Below are positions 52,803 to 60,980 of a stretch of DNA of 64,000 bases, piece by piece (the stretch's first letter is position 1; the number at the start of each line of letters is the position of its first letter). Under the pieces are notes generated by a model. That model did no database searches and was not told the DNA's origin. It worked only from the letters and a program-made list of their open reading frames with translations. Position numbers and translations under genes: made by a program. Origin of the DNA: Thiomicrorhabdus sp965602805 (GTDB lineage: Bacteria; Pseudomonadota; Gammaproteobacteria; Thiomicrospirales; Thiomicrospiraceae); NCBI GenBank assembly GCA_965602805.1, contig CBFCZK010000001.1:473741-537740 (forward strand). Direction: 5' to 3'.

Positions 52803-54452
52803 TCAAACCATCGCTTGCTTTAACAACTTAGGCGCTGAATTTAACAATGCTTGGGTATATTCATGTTTTGGGAAATGCATAATTTGTTCGACGCTACCTT
52901 GCTCAACAATACGCCCCTCTTTCATGACCGCGACTTCATGTGCTATCGCGGGAATAATCGACAAGTCATGGGTAATAAACAGAAAAGAGAGTTGATATTT
53001 TTGCTGTAAATCTTCAAGTAGATTCAACACTTGAGCGCGCACCGTGACATCCAATGCACTAGTGGGTTCATCACAGATAATCAATTCTGGCTCGACTGCT
53101 AAAGCGCGGGCAATGCCGATTCTTTGGCGTTGGCCACCAGAGAACTCATGTGGAAAACGATACTTGTGTTCAGCCAATAAACCAACCTGTTCAAGCAATT
53201 GTTCAATACGTGCATCTTGGTCTTTTTTGTCGCTAGAGCCGACTTTTAGACTGACCATGCCTTCACGAATGATTTCACTAATGGTCATGCGCGGATTCAA
53301 TGCAGAAAATGGGTCTTGAAAGATGACCTGGACTTTCTTACGAAAAGGCTTCATCTGTTTTTCAGTTAAATTGGTAAAATCAACCACGCTTTCAATACTA
53401 TCAACGCCCTCTAAAGAATTAGAAAATTCAACCGAGCCATCGGTACTCTTAACCAATTTTAAAATTGCCTGGCCAATGGTGCTTTTACCACTGCCGGATT
53501 CGCCAACCAAGGCTAAAGTTTGGCCTTTTTTAATGGTAAGGGTCACGCCATCCACGGCCTTGACTTGACCAACAGTACGTTGAAACAGCCCTTTCTTGAT
53601 TGGGAAATGTACTTTCAAATCATTGATTTGCAGTAGAGTCTGCGTATCCACAATAGGTTTAAAGGTCTTTTTTGGAATGGCATCTGCTAGTAGTTGCTGA
53701 GTATACGGATGTTGAGGGTTGCTAAAGAAGTGCTCCTTACCCGCCTGCTCGACAATCACGCCCTGTTTCATGACCGCAACACGATCTGCCATCTCATTGA
53801 CCACACCCATATCATGGGTAATAAACAGAATAGACAAGCCTCGTTTATCGCGAATACTTTTCAGTAACGCTAAGACTTGAGCTTGAATGGTGACATCTAA
53901 AGCGGTGGTTGGTTCATCAGCAATCAAAAGATCCGGTTCGCAAGCTAAAGCCATTGCAATCATTACACGTTGCATCTGTCCACCGGAGAGTTGATGTGGA
54001 TACCAGTCATAACGTTCATTCGCTTCCGGTATGCCCACCTCTTCAAAGAGTGATACAACTTTTTGACGCGCCTGTTTACCACGCATTTTCAGATGAATGC
54101 GCAGAACTTCTGCAACTTGTTCACCCACTTTCATCACCGGATTTAAAGAGGTCATCGGCTCCTGAAAAATCATTGCGACCTGTTTGCCGCGAATTTTCTG
54201 CATTTGATACTCAGGCAGACTGAATAGCTCTGTTTGATTCAGTGAAATGGCGCCAGTCGTGACCTGCAATGCTTCAGGTAATAAACGCATAATGGCAAGT
54301 GAGGTCAGTGACTTTCCACTGCCTGACTCACCGACCAAAGCAAAAATCTCTCCCGATTCAATCGAGAAACTGACATCGTTGATTAACGGTGAGTCATTGA
54401 CCGCAATACTTAGGTTTTGAATATTTAAAACAGGGCTGTTTTGATGTGTCAT
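52803..54452 (-). CDS. yejF: Peptide ABC transporter, tandem ATP-binding protein (YejF-like)
   Basis: 549 residues with two ABC domains. Domain 1: Walker A VGESGSGKSLTSLAI, signature LSGGQMQRVMIA, Walker B LLIADEPTTALDVT. Domain 2 (from about 270): VGESGSGKSTIGQAI, FSGGQRQRIGIARAL, LIICDEPTSALDVT. This is the Opp/Dpp/Yej type that powers uptake of peptides such as microcin C-like compounds. It is the last gene of the transporter operon, after the histidine phosphatase (15 bases). Confidence 0.9.
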   Translation of the reverse strand: MTHQNSPVLNIQNLSIAVNDSPLINDVSFSIESGEIFALVGESGSGKSLTSLAIMRLLPEALQVTTGAISLNQTELFSLPEYQMQKIRGKQVAMIFQEPMTSLNPVMKVGEQVAEVLRIHLKMRGKQARQKVVSLFEEVGIPEANERYDWYPHQLSGGQMQRVMIAMALACEPDLLIADEPTTALDVTIQAQVLALLKSIRDKRGLSILFITHDMGVVNEMADRVAVMKQGVIVEQAGKEHFFSNPQHPYTQQLLADAIPKKTFKPIVDTQTLLQINDLKVHFPIKKGLFQRTVGQVKAVDGVTLTIKKGQTLALVGESGSGKSTIGQAILKLVKSTDGSVEFSNSLEGVDSIESVVDFTNLTEKQMKPFRKKVQVIFQDPFSALNPRMTISEIIREGMVSLKVGSSDKKDQDARIEQLLEQVGLLAEHKYRFPHEFSGGQRQRIGIARALAVEPELIICDEPTSALDVTVRAQVLNLLEDLQQKYQLSFLFITHDLSIIPAIAHEVAVMKEGRIVEQGSVEQIMHFPKHEYTQALLNSAPKLLKQAMV

Positions 54453-54467
54453 AGTCTCAATTTCGTC

Positions 54468-55100
54468 TTATCGTAATTTTAAAGGTGCAATGAGTTGGTA
54501 TTTGCCCCGTTCATCTTGTTCCATAACAATCACTTGGCAATTTCCGGGATTGTCTAGCGCTTCATACTCTTCGACCGTCCAATGCAACCAGCGCATCAAA
54601 AAGATTCTAAGCGTCATACCATGCGTGACGATCAATGCATTATCGGCAAAACTTTCTTTATTAAAATCACGATACATGGTCTCAAAAAACACACTGACGC
54701 GATCATATACATCCGCCCCTGACTCGCCGTCTTTCATTCGATAATAGAATAGACTGTATTGATTGCGTTCAGCTCTTAATAAACGGCTGTCATCTGGATG
54801 GCGCAAATGCCCCCAATCTTGCTCTCTTATCCGCGGATCCTCATGGCATCCTGTTATTGATTCCTTTAATACGGATGCAATTCCCTCATAGGTCTGGCGA
54901 GTTCTATAATAAGGTGAAATATAAGTTTGAACCGTTTCAGAGCCAATTCTTTGAAGAATTTCTTTACCTGCTTGTAATGCTTGAGCCTGACCAAGCTCGG
55001 TTAAATTAAGGGCATAATCCGGAATCGTTTCGTAGTTTGAAGCGTCTTCATTGCCTTGCGACTGGCCATGCCTTACTAGCATAATTCTCTTGGGTTTCAT
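54468..55100 (-). CDS. Histidine phosphatase family protein (phosphoglycerate-mutase-like)
   Basis: 210 residues. The catalytic histidine is in IMLVRHGQSQGNEDA, and the second in LIVTHGMTLRIFLMRW; the acidic partner is in REQDWGHLRHPDD. The family includes cofactor-dependent phosphoglycerate mutases and many phosphatases. Position within the ABC transporter operon, between permease and ATPase, suggests a role on an imported phosphorylated compound, but that is inference. Confidence 0.8.
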   Translation of the reverse strand: MKPKRIMLVRHGQSQGNEDASNYETIPDYALNLTELGQAQALQAGKEILQRIGSETVQTYISPYYRTRQTYEGIASVLKESITGCHEDPRIREQDWGHLRHPDDSRLLRAERNQYSLFYYRMKDGESGADVYDRVSVFFETMYRDFNKESFADNALIVTHGMTLRIFLMRWLHWTVEEYEALDNPGNCQVIVMEQDERGKYQLIAPLKLR

Positions 55101-55146
55101 AAATAGTTCTCTTGCATTTCAAAAGCATATTACGCTTTTAAACTGA

Positions 55147-56523
55147 TTAATTAACACGTCGTGGGTCTAATACTGTTTGCACTCTATCTGAGAATAGATT
55201 CGCGGCTAAAACCAAGGTAAACATAAAAACAAACGCAGAGAACAGTGACCACCAGACCATAGGCTCTCTTGCCATCTCTAAACGCGCCTGATTAATCATA
55301 TTACCCCAGCTTGCAGTGGTTGGATCGACCCCAACTCCCACATAAGAGAGCACGGCTTCTGCCAGCACTAAACCACTAAAATCTAACACCAACGCAATTA
55401 AAACCAAATGCATTAAGTTAGGCAAAATATGGTTTTTAATAATCTTAAAAGGCCCTAAGCCAAAGGCTTTGGCGGCAGATACATATTCTACTTGGCTTAT
55501 TTTAAGGGTTTCAGCGCGTAATAAGCGACACAAACCCGTCCAACTGGTTAGGCCTAAAATGAAGATTAAAAATAGTAAGCGTAAATCTGCACGCTCTTCA
55601 GTGCTACCAAACCAATCACTATTATTGGTAATGATAACTTGCATCACCAGCACTGCTGCGGCAATCAACAATACCCCAGGAATCGAATTCAGAGTGGTGT
55701 AGAGATACTGAATAACATCATCCACCCACCCCTTAAAATAACCGGCGCTAATGCCTAAAATAAGCGCTAAAGGCAACATGACCAAAGTGGTTAGCAAGCC
55801 AATCAACACGCCAGTACGAATACTTTTGATAGATTGTAATAAAACATCCTGGCCAACCTTATCGGTGCCTAAAACATGATAGAAGTGGCTTAGGTAGTAG
55901 AACCAAACAAACAGAAACAATAGACTAAACAGAGTGATGTAAGCTGTTTTCCATGGCAAAGTCTTTACTTTTTCGCTTATATCCCGAAGCGCGAAGGACT
56001 GGAACCTGAAGTATCCATGAACCATGAGTATCAGCGCCATAATCCCAAGCGTAATCAGTAACGGCAACCCAGTTTTATCCAGCACATCCAACCAAACGGA
56101 TGAATTATCCGCCGTTAAGTGCTGACCACCATGTTTTAGAGTTAGATAACTTTGTGAGACTTGACCATTTTCATCAAAATTCAACGAAGTACTGTATTCG
56201 TGCGTGGCAAACGGCGCTGAGTAGGTACGCTCTGTTTGCTCGATTAAATGCATCAGCGAAAGATCTAATAGACTATAAACGCCCTGTCGATTTTCTGAGG
56301 GTTCGTCACTGCTAGAGGTCAGTTGCAGATGTACCGAACCCAATAACGCAAATGCAAAATAGAAGATTAAAATTACAACGGAAGCGATGGCAACCCGCGA
56401 TTCAAAAATTCGGCGCCACTGCTTTCGTGCCTGCTCGGAGTTTTTAATGGAACGAATCCCCGCGACAATCACAAACAGCAACGTCCAAACCATCAAATCC
56501 GTCCATAACCATACAAAACTCAT
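55147..56523 (-). CDS. yejE: Peptide ABC transporter permease (YejE-like)
   Basis: 458 residues. An N-terminal helix pair is followed by a periplasmic insertion of about 130 residues (SSDEPSENRQGVYSLLDLSL and following), then the DppC/YejE permease core with the EAA loop (YVSAAKAFGLGPFKIIKNHI). The first four bases overlap the end of the other permease gene (coupled). YejE-type permeases are normally about 340 residues, so the insertion is large. Confidence 0.88.
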   Translation of the reverse strand: MSFVWLWTDLMVWTLLFVIVAGIRSIKNSEQARKQWRRIFESRVAIASVVILIFYFAFALLGSVHLQLTSSSDEPSENRQGVYSLLDLSLMHLIEQTERTYSAPFATHEYSTSLNFDENGQVSQSYLTLKHGGQHLTADNSSVWLDVLDKTGLPLLITLGIMALILMVHGYFRFQSFALRDISEKVKTLPWKTAYITLFSLLFLFVWFYYLSHFYHVLGTDKVGQDVLLQSIKSIRTGVLIGLLTTLVMLPLALILGISAGYFKGWVDDVIQYLYTTLNSIPGVLLIAAAVLVMQVIITNNSDWFGSTEERADLRLLFLIFILGLTSWTGLCRLLRAETLKISQVEYVSAAKAFGLGPFKIIKNHILPNLMHLVLIALVLDFSGLVLAEAVLSYVGVGVDPTTASWGNMINQARLEMAREPMVWWSLFSAFVFMFTLVLAANLFSDRVQTVLDPRRVN

Positions 56524-57497
56524 GATAATTTAACTCTCGGATCAAATAGCGTATAGGAGATATCGGTCAGAATCAGGCCAATAATATATAAAACCGAGCC
56601 CAAAAATACCATGGCTTTAACGATGCCAAAATCTTGTGCATTAATCGCATCCAATGTGTAACTGCCCAGGCCTGGTATACCAAAAAAGGATTCCATAATC
56701 AGACTGCCCATAAAGAGTGTCGGAATCACCACCACTACGCCGGTCAAAATCGGTAACATGCCGTTCTGCAATACATGACCAAACAAGACCTTAAGATCAG
56801 ATAAGCCTTTGGCGCGAGCGGTACGAATATAATCCTTATTCATCTCTTCTAAAAAGATACTGCGATACCAACGCATACCCGCACCAATCCCGGAGAACAC
56901 CCCTATAAAGACGGGTAAGATTAAAAACTTAAAGCCCTCCCAACCTTCTGAGTAACCTGAAATCGGTACCCAGTGCCAAACTTTGCTGAACAATACTTGC
57001 CCGGCAATAATGTAAAACAGACCTGAGATGGACATAATCGCCACCGCCACCATCATCGTGGCGGTGTCTAAGGCAGAACCCCTAAACAAGACAATCAACA
57101 GAGCCAAGGCGATATTGGTGACTAAACCGATGATAAACGTGGGTAAAGCAATCGCAAGGCTTGGCCACATGCGTTCATAAATATCCGCGGTAATCTGCCG
57201 GCCGGAATCTGATTGACCAAAATCAAAGACAAATAGCTTCATAGACTCTTGCACAAATAGGGTTTCTTGAACTTTGGCCAGGCCTGGTGCATCCACATTA
57301 AAAAACAGCGGCTTGTCATACCCATGATCGACTTTCCAGGACTGAATCATTTCCGGCGTGGTCTGTTTCGCACCTAATTGAGCACGCGCCATATCATCTG
57401 GCGTATTGACCATGAAAAACAGCGCAAAGGTGATAAAGTTGACTCCGATTAAAATCGGCAAAGCAAACAACACTCTTCTGATAATGTAAGCGAACAT
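56520..57497 (-). CDS. yejB: Peptide ABC transporter permease (YejB-like)
   Basis: 325 residues, six helices. MFAYIIRRVLFALPILIGVN is the usual DppB/YejB start, and the EAA loop is YIRTARAKGLSDLKVLFGHV. It starts one base after the stop of the substrate-binding protein gene. Two copies of the palindromic repeat are inside it (56665-56676, read PGLG; 57277-57288, read PGLA). Confidence 0.9.
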   Translation of the reverse strand: MFAYIIRRVLFALPILIGVNFITFALFFMVNTPDDMARAQLGAKQTTPEMIQSWKVDHGYDKPLFFNVDAPGLAKVQETLFVQESMKLFVFDFGQSDSGRQITADIYERMWPSLAIALPTFIIGLVTNIALALLIVLFRGSALDTATMMVAVAIMSISGLFYIIAGQVLFSKVWHWVPISGYSEGWEGFKFLILPVFIGVFSGIGAGMRWYRSIFLEEMNKDYIRTARAKGLSDLKVLFGHVLQNGMLPILTGVVVVIPTLFMGSLIMESFFGIPGLGSYTLDAINAQDFGIVKAMVFLGSVLYIIGLILTDISYTLFDPRVKLS

Positions 57498-59777
57498 CTA
57501 GATGACCTCGCTTTTTACATTCTTATCGGTCGTATTAATCGCGGCTTTTTGGCGACGACGATACGCCTGACGCAAAGGATAAATACTGCCAACAACCGTG
57601 ACGAATACGATGATAAACGGCCAAACCACGGGTTGATTCCATGCCGATTGTTTTAGAACACGCTCTTGCACTTCAATACGTCTATATTTAACCGTATTAT
57701 TCGCCAAAGGATTCGGCCATACATTGTGTAACCAGCTATGATAAAGCGATAATGACTGTGGGTGGTAACCCCATATCCAAGGTGCATCCTGTTGCAGTAA
57801 TTCAGTCATTTTCTGAATAATTGCCAAACGTTCGGGGCTATTACTCATGTTTTTCATCTTTAAAAACAGTTCATTAAACTCTGGATTGTCATAATTGGCA
57901 CTATTAATCCCAGAACCATTGGTATTAATGGTGGCATTACCACCATAGAGCAAAAACAGGAAGTTTTCTGGATCAGGATAATCCGCGTTCCAGCCCCAAG
58001 AGAACATCTGAACCTTGGCACCACGCACCTTATCTTGAAAGCGATTATAGTCTGTGGCACGAATTACTAGTTCAATCCCCAACTTAGCAAACTGTTTACG
58101 ATACCAATTCAACATCGATTGACTGTCCGGACCCGTGGCGGCCGTATCGTAATGCAGGGTTAAAGGCGTGCCATCGGCTAGACGACCATTGGGATAACCC
58201 GCTTCCGCCAGCAGTTGTTTAGCAACCTCTAAAGATTTGCGTTGTGAGCGATTGTCTTGCCAATCAAACAGAACCTTATTATTGCCCTCCAAGCCTTCTT
58301 GAAAACCAAAAATACCGGGTGGTATTGGGCTCTGTGCAGTAACACCGCGGCCATTGAGAAATATAGAGATATACTCTTCGAAGTTAATCGCAATACTCAA
58401 AGCCTGGCGTAATTTACGTTGTTTGACGGAGTAACCACCGATCACAGGATCGGCCATATTAAAGCCAAAATACATAGTGCTCGGTTGAATCATATTTAAA
58501 AATTGAATGCCTTTTTCTTGCATTTCCGGCGTTAGACTCATCGCACCCGAATTAGAGACCGAAACAGCTTGATCAAAGCTGTCCGAACTGACCCCCGAAG
58601 CATCATAATAGCCCTGCAAAAACTTATTCCATAAAGGCACGCTCTCCTTTTCAAGCGAATAAATCACCTCCTTTATAAAAGGTAACGGCTTGCCGGCATC
58701 ATTCAACAGCGTGGGATCAGCCCCTTCAGCCAAACCATCAAACGGATAACTGTCTTGATGATAATTAGGGTTGGCGAGTAAGCGCATGCGTTTATTAGGA
58801 TTGTTCTCAACCAGTTGATAAGGCCCTGTACCCACTGGCGAGGTATCCAGCGTTAAATTCTTTTCGACCAGGCCTGGTTGTTTATAAAAAGCCTCTGCTT
58901 CCCACGGAATAGGCGCAAAGAAGTTCATACTTAACCAATATAAAAACTGCGGATAACGGCCCTTTACTCTAATTGTATATCGATGTTTATCAATGGCTTG
59001 AACACCACTTATATCAAACTTATTTAAGTCGAAAAAATGTGTTTTGGTGGTTTTATTATTAAGCGTAAGTTCTGCCTGATAGGTTTTAGAAACGGTCTCA
59101 GAAAAAGCCGTTAAGCCTTCAATATACTGCGACATAGAATCGAGTATCGGAGAGTGGTTTTGTCTTAAAGCCATGCGTTTCAAGGCATAAACATAATCCG
59201 TAGAAATGAGTTCTCGAGTGGCTTTTTTCTTAAAATCGTTAACCGATTCAATCGTTGATAATGTTTCTGAATCGAGTAGATGATATTTAAACGGTCCATC
59301 GACAGCATCAACATCTTTAACAAATGCAGGGTGCGGCTGAAATTGAATGCCAGGCTTGAGTGTGAAAAGATATTCCGTAAAAGCGATATCTGAATGTGAT
59401 TCTGTAACCGTTTGACCTCTGCTATCCAGATAAGTCGTTTCAGGCATGTTGACCAGAGTTAAAGGCTCTAGAGTATAGGGACGTTTTAGATAATGATATT
59501 GCAGGGGTGGTTCGTAAACTTGGCTTAAAATCGCCCACTCATTAGAACTATAAGAAACCACAGGATCTAAATGCTTAGGAGGCTCACCAAAAGCACTGAA
59601 TAGGGTTTGTGAGTTGGCTTGATCAGCACTATAAGGGTTATTCCAAGCGGCTGCAAAAGAAGCACTTGCATAAAAACTAACAGCCAAAACGCCCACAATA
59701 TAGCGACTAAAGCCAATAGGCTGTCGATTGAAGGATTTCTTTAATAACAAAAATAGATTCACTAAACGTTTACACAC
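57498..59777 (-). CDS. yejA: Peptide ABC transporter substrate-binding protein (family 5), membrane-anchored
   Basis: 759 residues, longer than the usual 500-620. A signal or anchor helix near 23-43 (YIVGVLAVSFYASASFAAAW) precedes the SBP_bac_5 domain (DPVVSYSSNEWAILSQVYEP, SPVGTGPYQLVENNPNKRMR, FNMADPVIGGYSVKQRKLRQ). A second helix near the C-terminus (VVWPFIIVFVTVVGSIYPL) with a basic tail should fix the end of the protein in the membrane, which is unusual for a periplasmic receptor. The repeat copy at 58866-58879 encodes KQPGLVEK. Confidence 0.88.
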   Translation of the reverse strand: MCKRLVNLFLLLKKSFNRQPIGFSRYIVGVLAVSFYASASFAAAWNNPYSADQANSQTLFSAFGEPPKHLDPVVSYSSNEWAILSQVYEPPLQYHYLKRPYTLEPLTLVNMPETTYLDSRGQTVTESHSDIAFTEYLFTLKPGIQFQPHPAFVKDVDAVDGPFKYHLLDSETLSTIESVNDFKKKATRELISTDYVYALKRMALRQNHSPILDSMSQYIEGLTAFSETVSKTYQAELTLNNKTTKTHFFDLNKFDISGVQAIDKHRYTIRVKGRYPQFLYWLSMNFFAPIPWEAEAFYKQPGLVEKNLTLDTSPVGTGPYQLVENNPNKRMRLLANPNYHQDSYPFDGLAEGADPTLLNDAGKPLPFIKEVIYSLEKESVPLWNKFLQGYYDASGVSSDSFDQAVSVSNSGAMSLTPEMQEKGIQFLNMIQPSTMYFGFNMADPVIGGYSVKQRKLRQALSIAINFEEYISIFLNGRGVTAQSPIPPGIFGFQEGLEGNNKVLFDWQDNRSQRKSLEVAKQLLAEAGYPNGRLADGTPLTLHYDTAATGPDSQSMLNWYRKQFAKLGIELVIRATDYNRFQDKVRGAKVQMFSWGWNADYPDPENFLFLLYGGNATINTNGSGINSANYDNPEFNELFLKMKNMSNSPERLAIIQKMTELLQQDAPWIWGYHPQSLSLYHSWLHNVWPNPLANNTVKYRRIEVQERVLKQSAWNQPVVWPFIIVFVTVVGSIYPLRQAYRRRQKAAINTTDKNVKSEVI

Positions 59778-59968
59778 TCTAAAACATGATAAAAGCCTTG
59801 GTAGACCAAGATAGACTCTAATCTAATTAATCTAAGCTGATTTTACAAATTACAGCCTTTATAACCGCCTATTTAGCGTTATAATGCTCATAAAATTAAT
59901 ACTCATCATACGTGATTTTTTAAACTAAATTGACGTAATTATAAGACTCAATAAGATTGGAGAACAAC

Positions 59969-60748
59969 ATGGGATTCCTAACCGGAAAGAAAGTTTTAGT
60001 CATCGGTGTCGCAAACAACAAATCTATTGCTTACGGAATTGCAAAGCAAATGCACGCACAAGGCGCTGAAATCGCCCTAACCTACCAGAATGAAAAGCTC
60101 AAAAGTCGTGTAGAGAAAATTGCAGCAGAACTAGGCACTTCAATTATTCTTCCTTTAGATGTTGCGAATGATGATGAAATCAACAGCGTTATGGCTGAGC
60201 TTGCTAAGAGTTGGACAGACGGTTTAGATACCTTAGTGCATTCAGTTGCTTTTGCACCACGTGCAGAATTAGAAGGCCGCATGATTGATGCCTCTACCCG
60301 TGAAGGTTTTAGCATTGCACATGACATCAGCGCTTATAGCTTAACCGCTTGTACTAAAGCGGCTTATGAAATGCTGAAAGCTAAAAATGGCTCTGTTATC
60401 ACCGTTTCTTATTTAGGCGCAGAACGTGCCGTACCAAACTATAACGTTATGGGCATCGCCAAAGCCTCTCTAGAAGCAACGGTTCGTTATTTAGCCGCTG
60501 ATCTAGGTCAGGACGGTATTCGTGTCAATGCTGTATCAGCTGGTCCAATTCGTACTTTAGCCGCAGCAGGCATTAAAGACTTTAGAAGCATGCTTGATAA
60601 AGCGGCTGCCTCTACTCCGCTTCGCCGTAATGTATCGATTGAAGAAGTAGGTAATACTGCAGCATTCTTATGCTCTGATTTAGCATCAGGTATTACAGGT
60701 GAGATTACTTATGTAGACGGCGGTTATAACATTACCGCTTCAAACTAA
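59969..60748 (+). CDS. fabI: Enoyl-[acyl-carrier-protein] reductase (NADH)
   Basis: 259 residues from ATG 59969, preceded at a proper distance by TTGGAG; a TTG 12 bases upstream is part of that ribosome binding site. MGFLTGKKVLVIGVANNKSI is the typical start, and the catalytic pair is in YLGAERAVPNYNVMGIAKAS (Tyr-x6-Lys). It reduces enoyl-ACP in the last step of fatty-acid elongation. It stands alone, downstream of the divergent transporter operon. Confidence 0.95.
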   Translation: MGFLTGKKVLVIGVANNKSIAYGIAKQMHAQGAEIALTYQNEKLKSRVEKIAAELGTSIILPLDVANDDEINSVMAELAKSWTDGLDTLVHSVAFAPRAELEGRMIDASTREGFSIAHDISAYSLTACTKAAYEMLKAKNGSVITVSYLGAERAVPNYNVMGIAKASLEATVRYLAADLGQDGIRVNAVSAGPIRTLAAAGIKDFRSMLDKAAASTPLRRNVSIEEVGNTAAFLCSDLASGITGEITYVDGGYNITASN

Positions 60749-60765
60749 AACGCCACTCTCTTTAA

Positions 60766-60788
60766 CTCAAGACCGCACAGGTCTTGAG
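60766..60788 (+). other. Hairpin after fabI
   Basis: CTCAAGACC pairs with GGTCTTGAG around a five-base loop, 18 bases after the fabI stop. It lacks a T run; it may end or protect the transcript. Confidence 0.45.
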
Positions 60789-60980
60789 CCCTCCCTACTC
60801 AGTCCTTGCCTTTCTATCCATCCCCAAAAAATACCTCATTACTTTTACGCGCCTTTTTTGTTATATTCAAATCTAAACTAAAATTCTTTATAAAACCGCT
60901 ACTTACAGTATGGTTATTTTAGTACTCAATTAAAACAAAATAGATAACACGCCTTATCTAGCAATATACAGAGGTGAACC

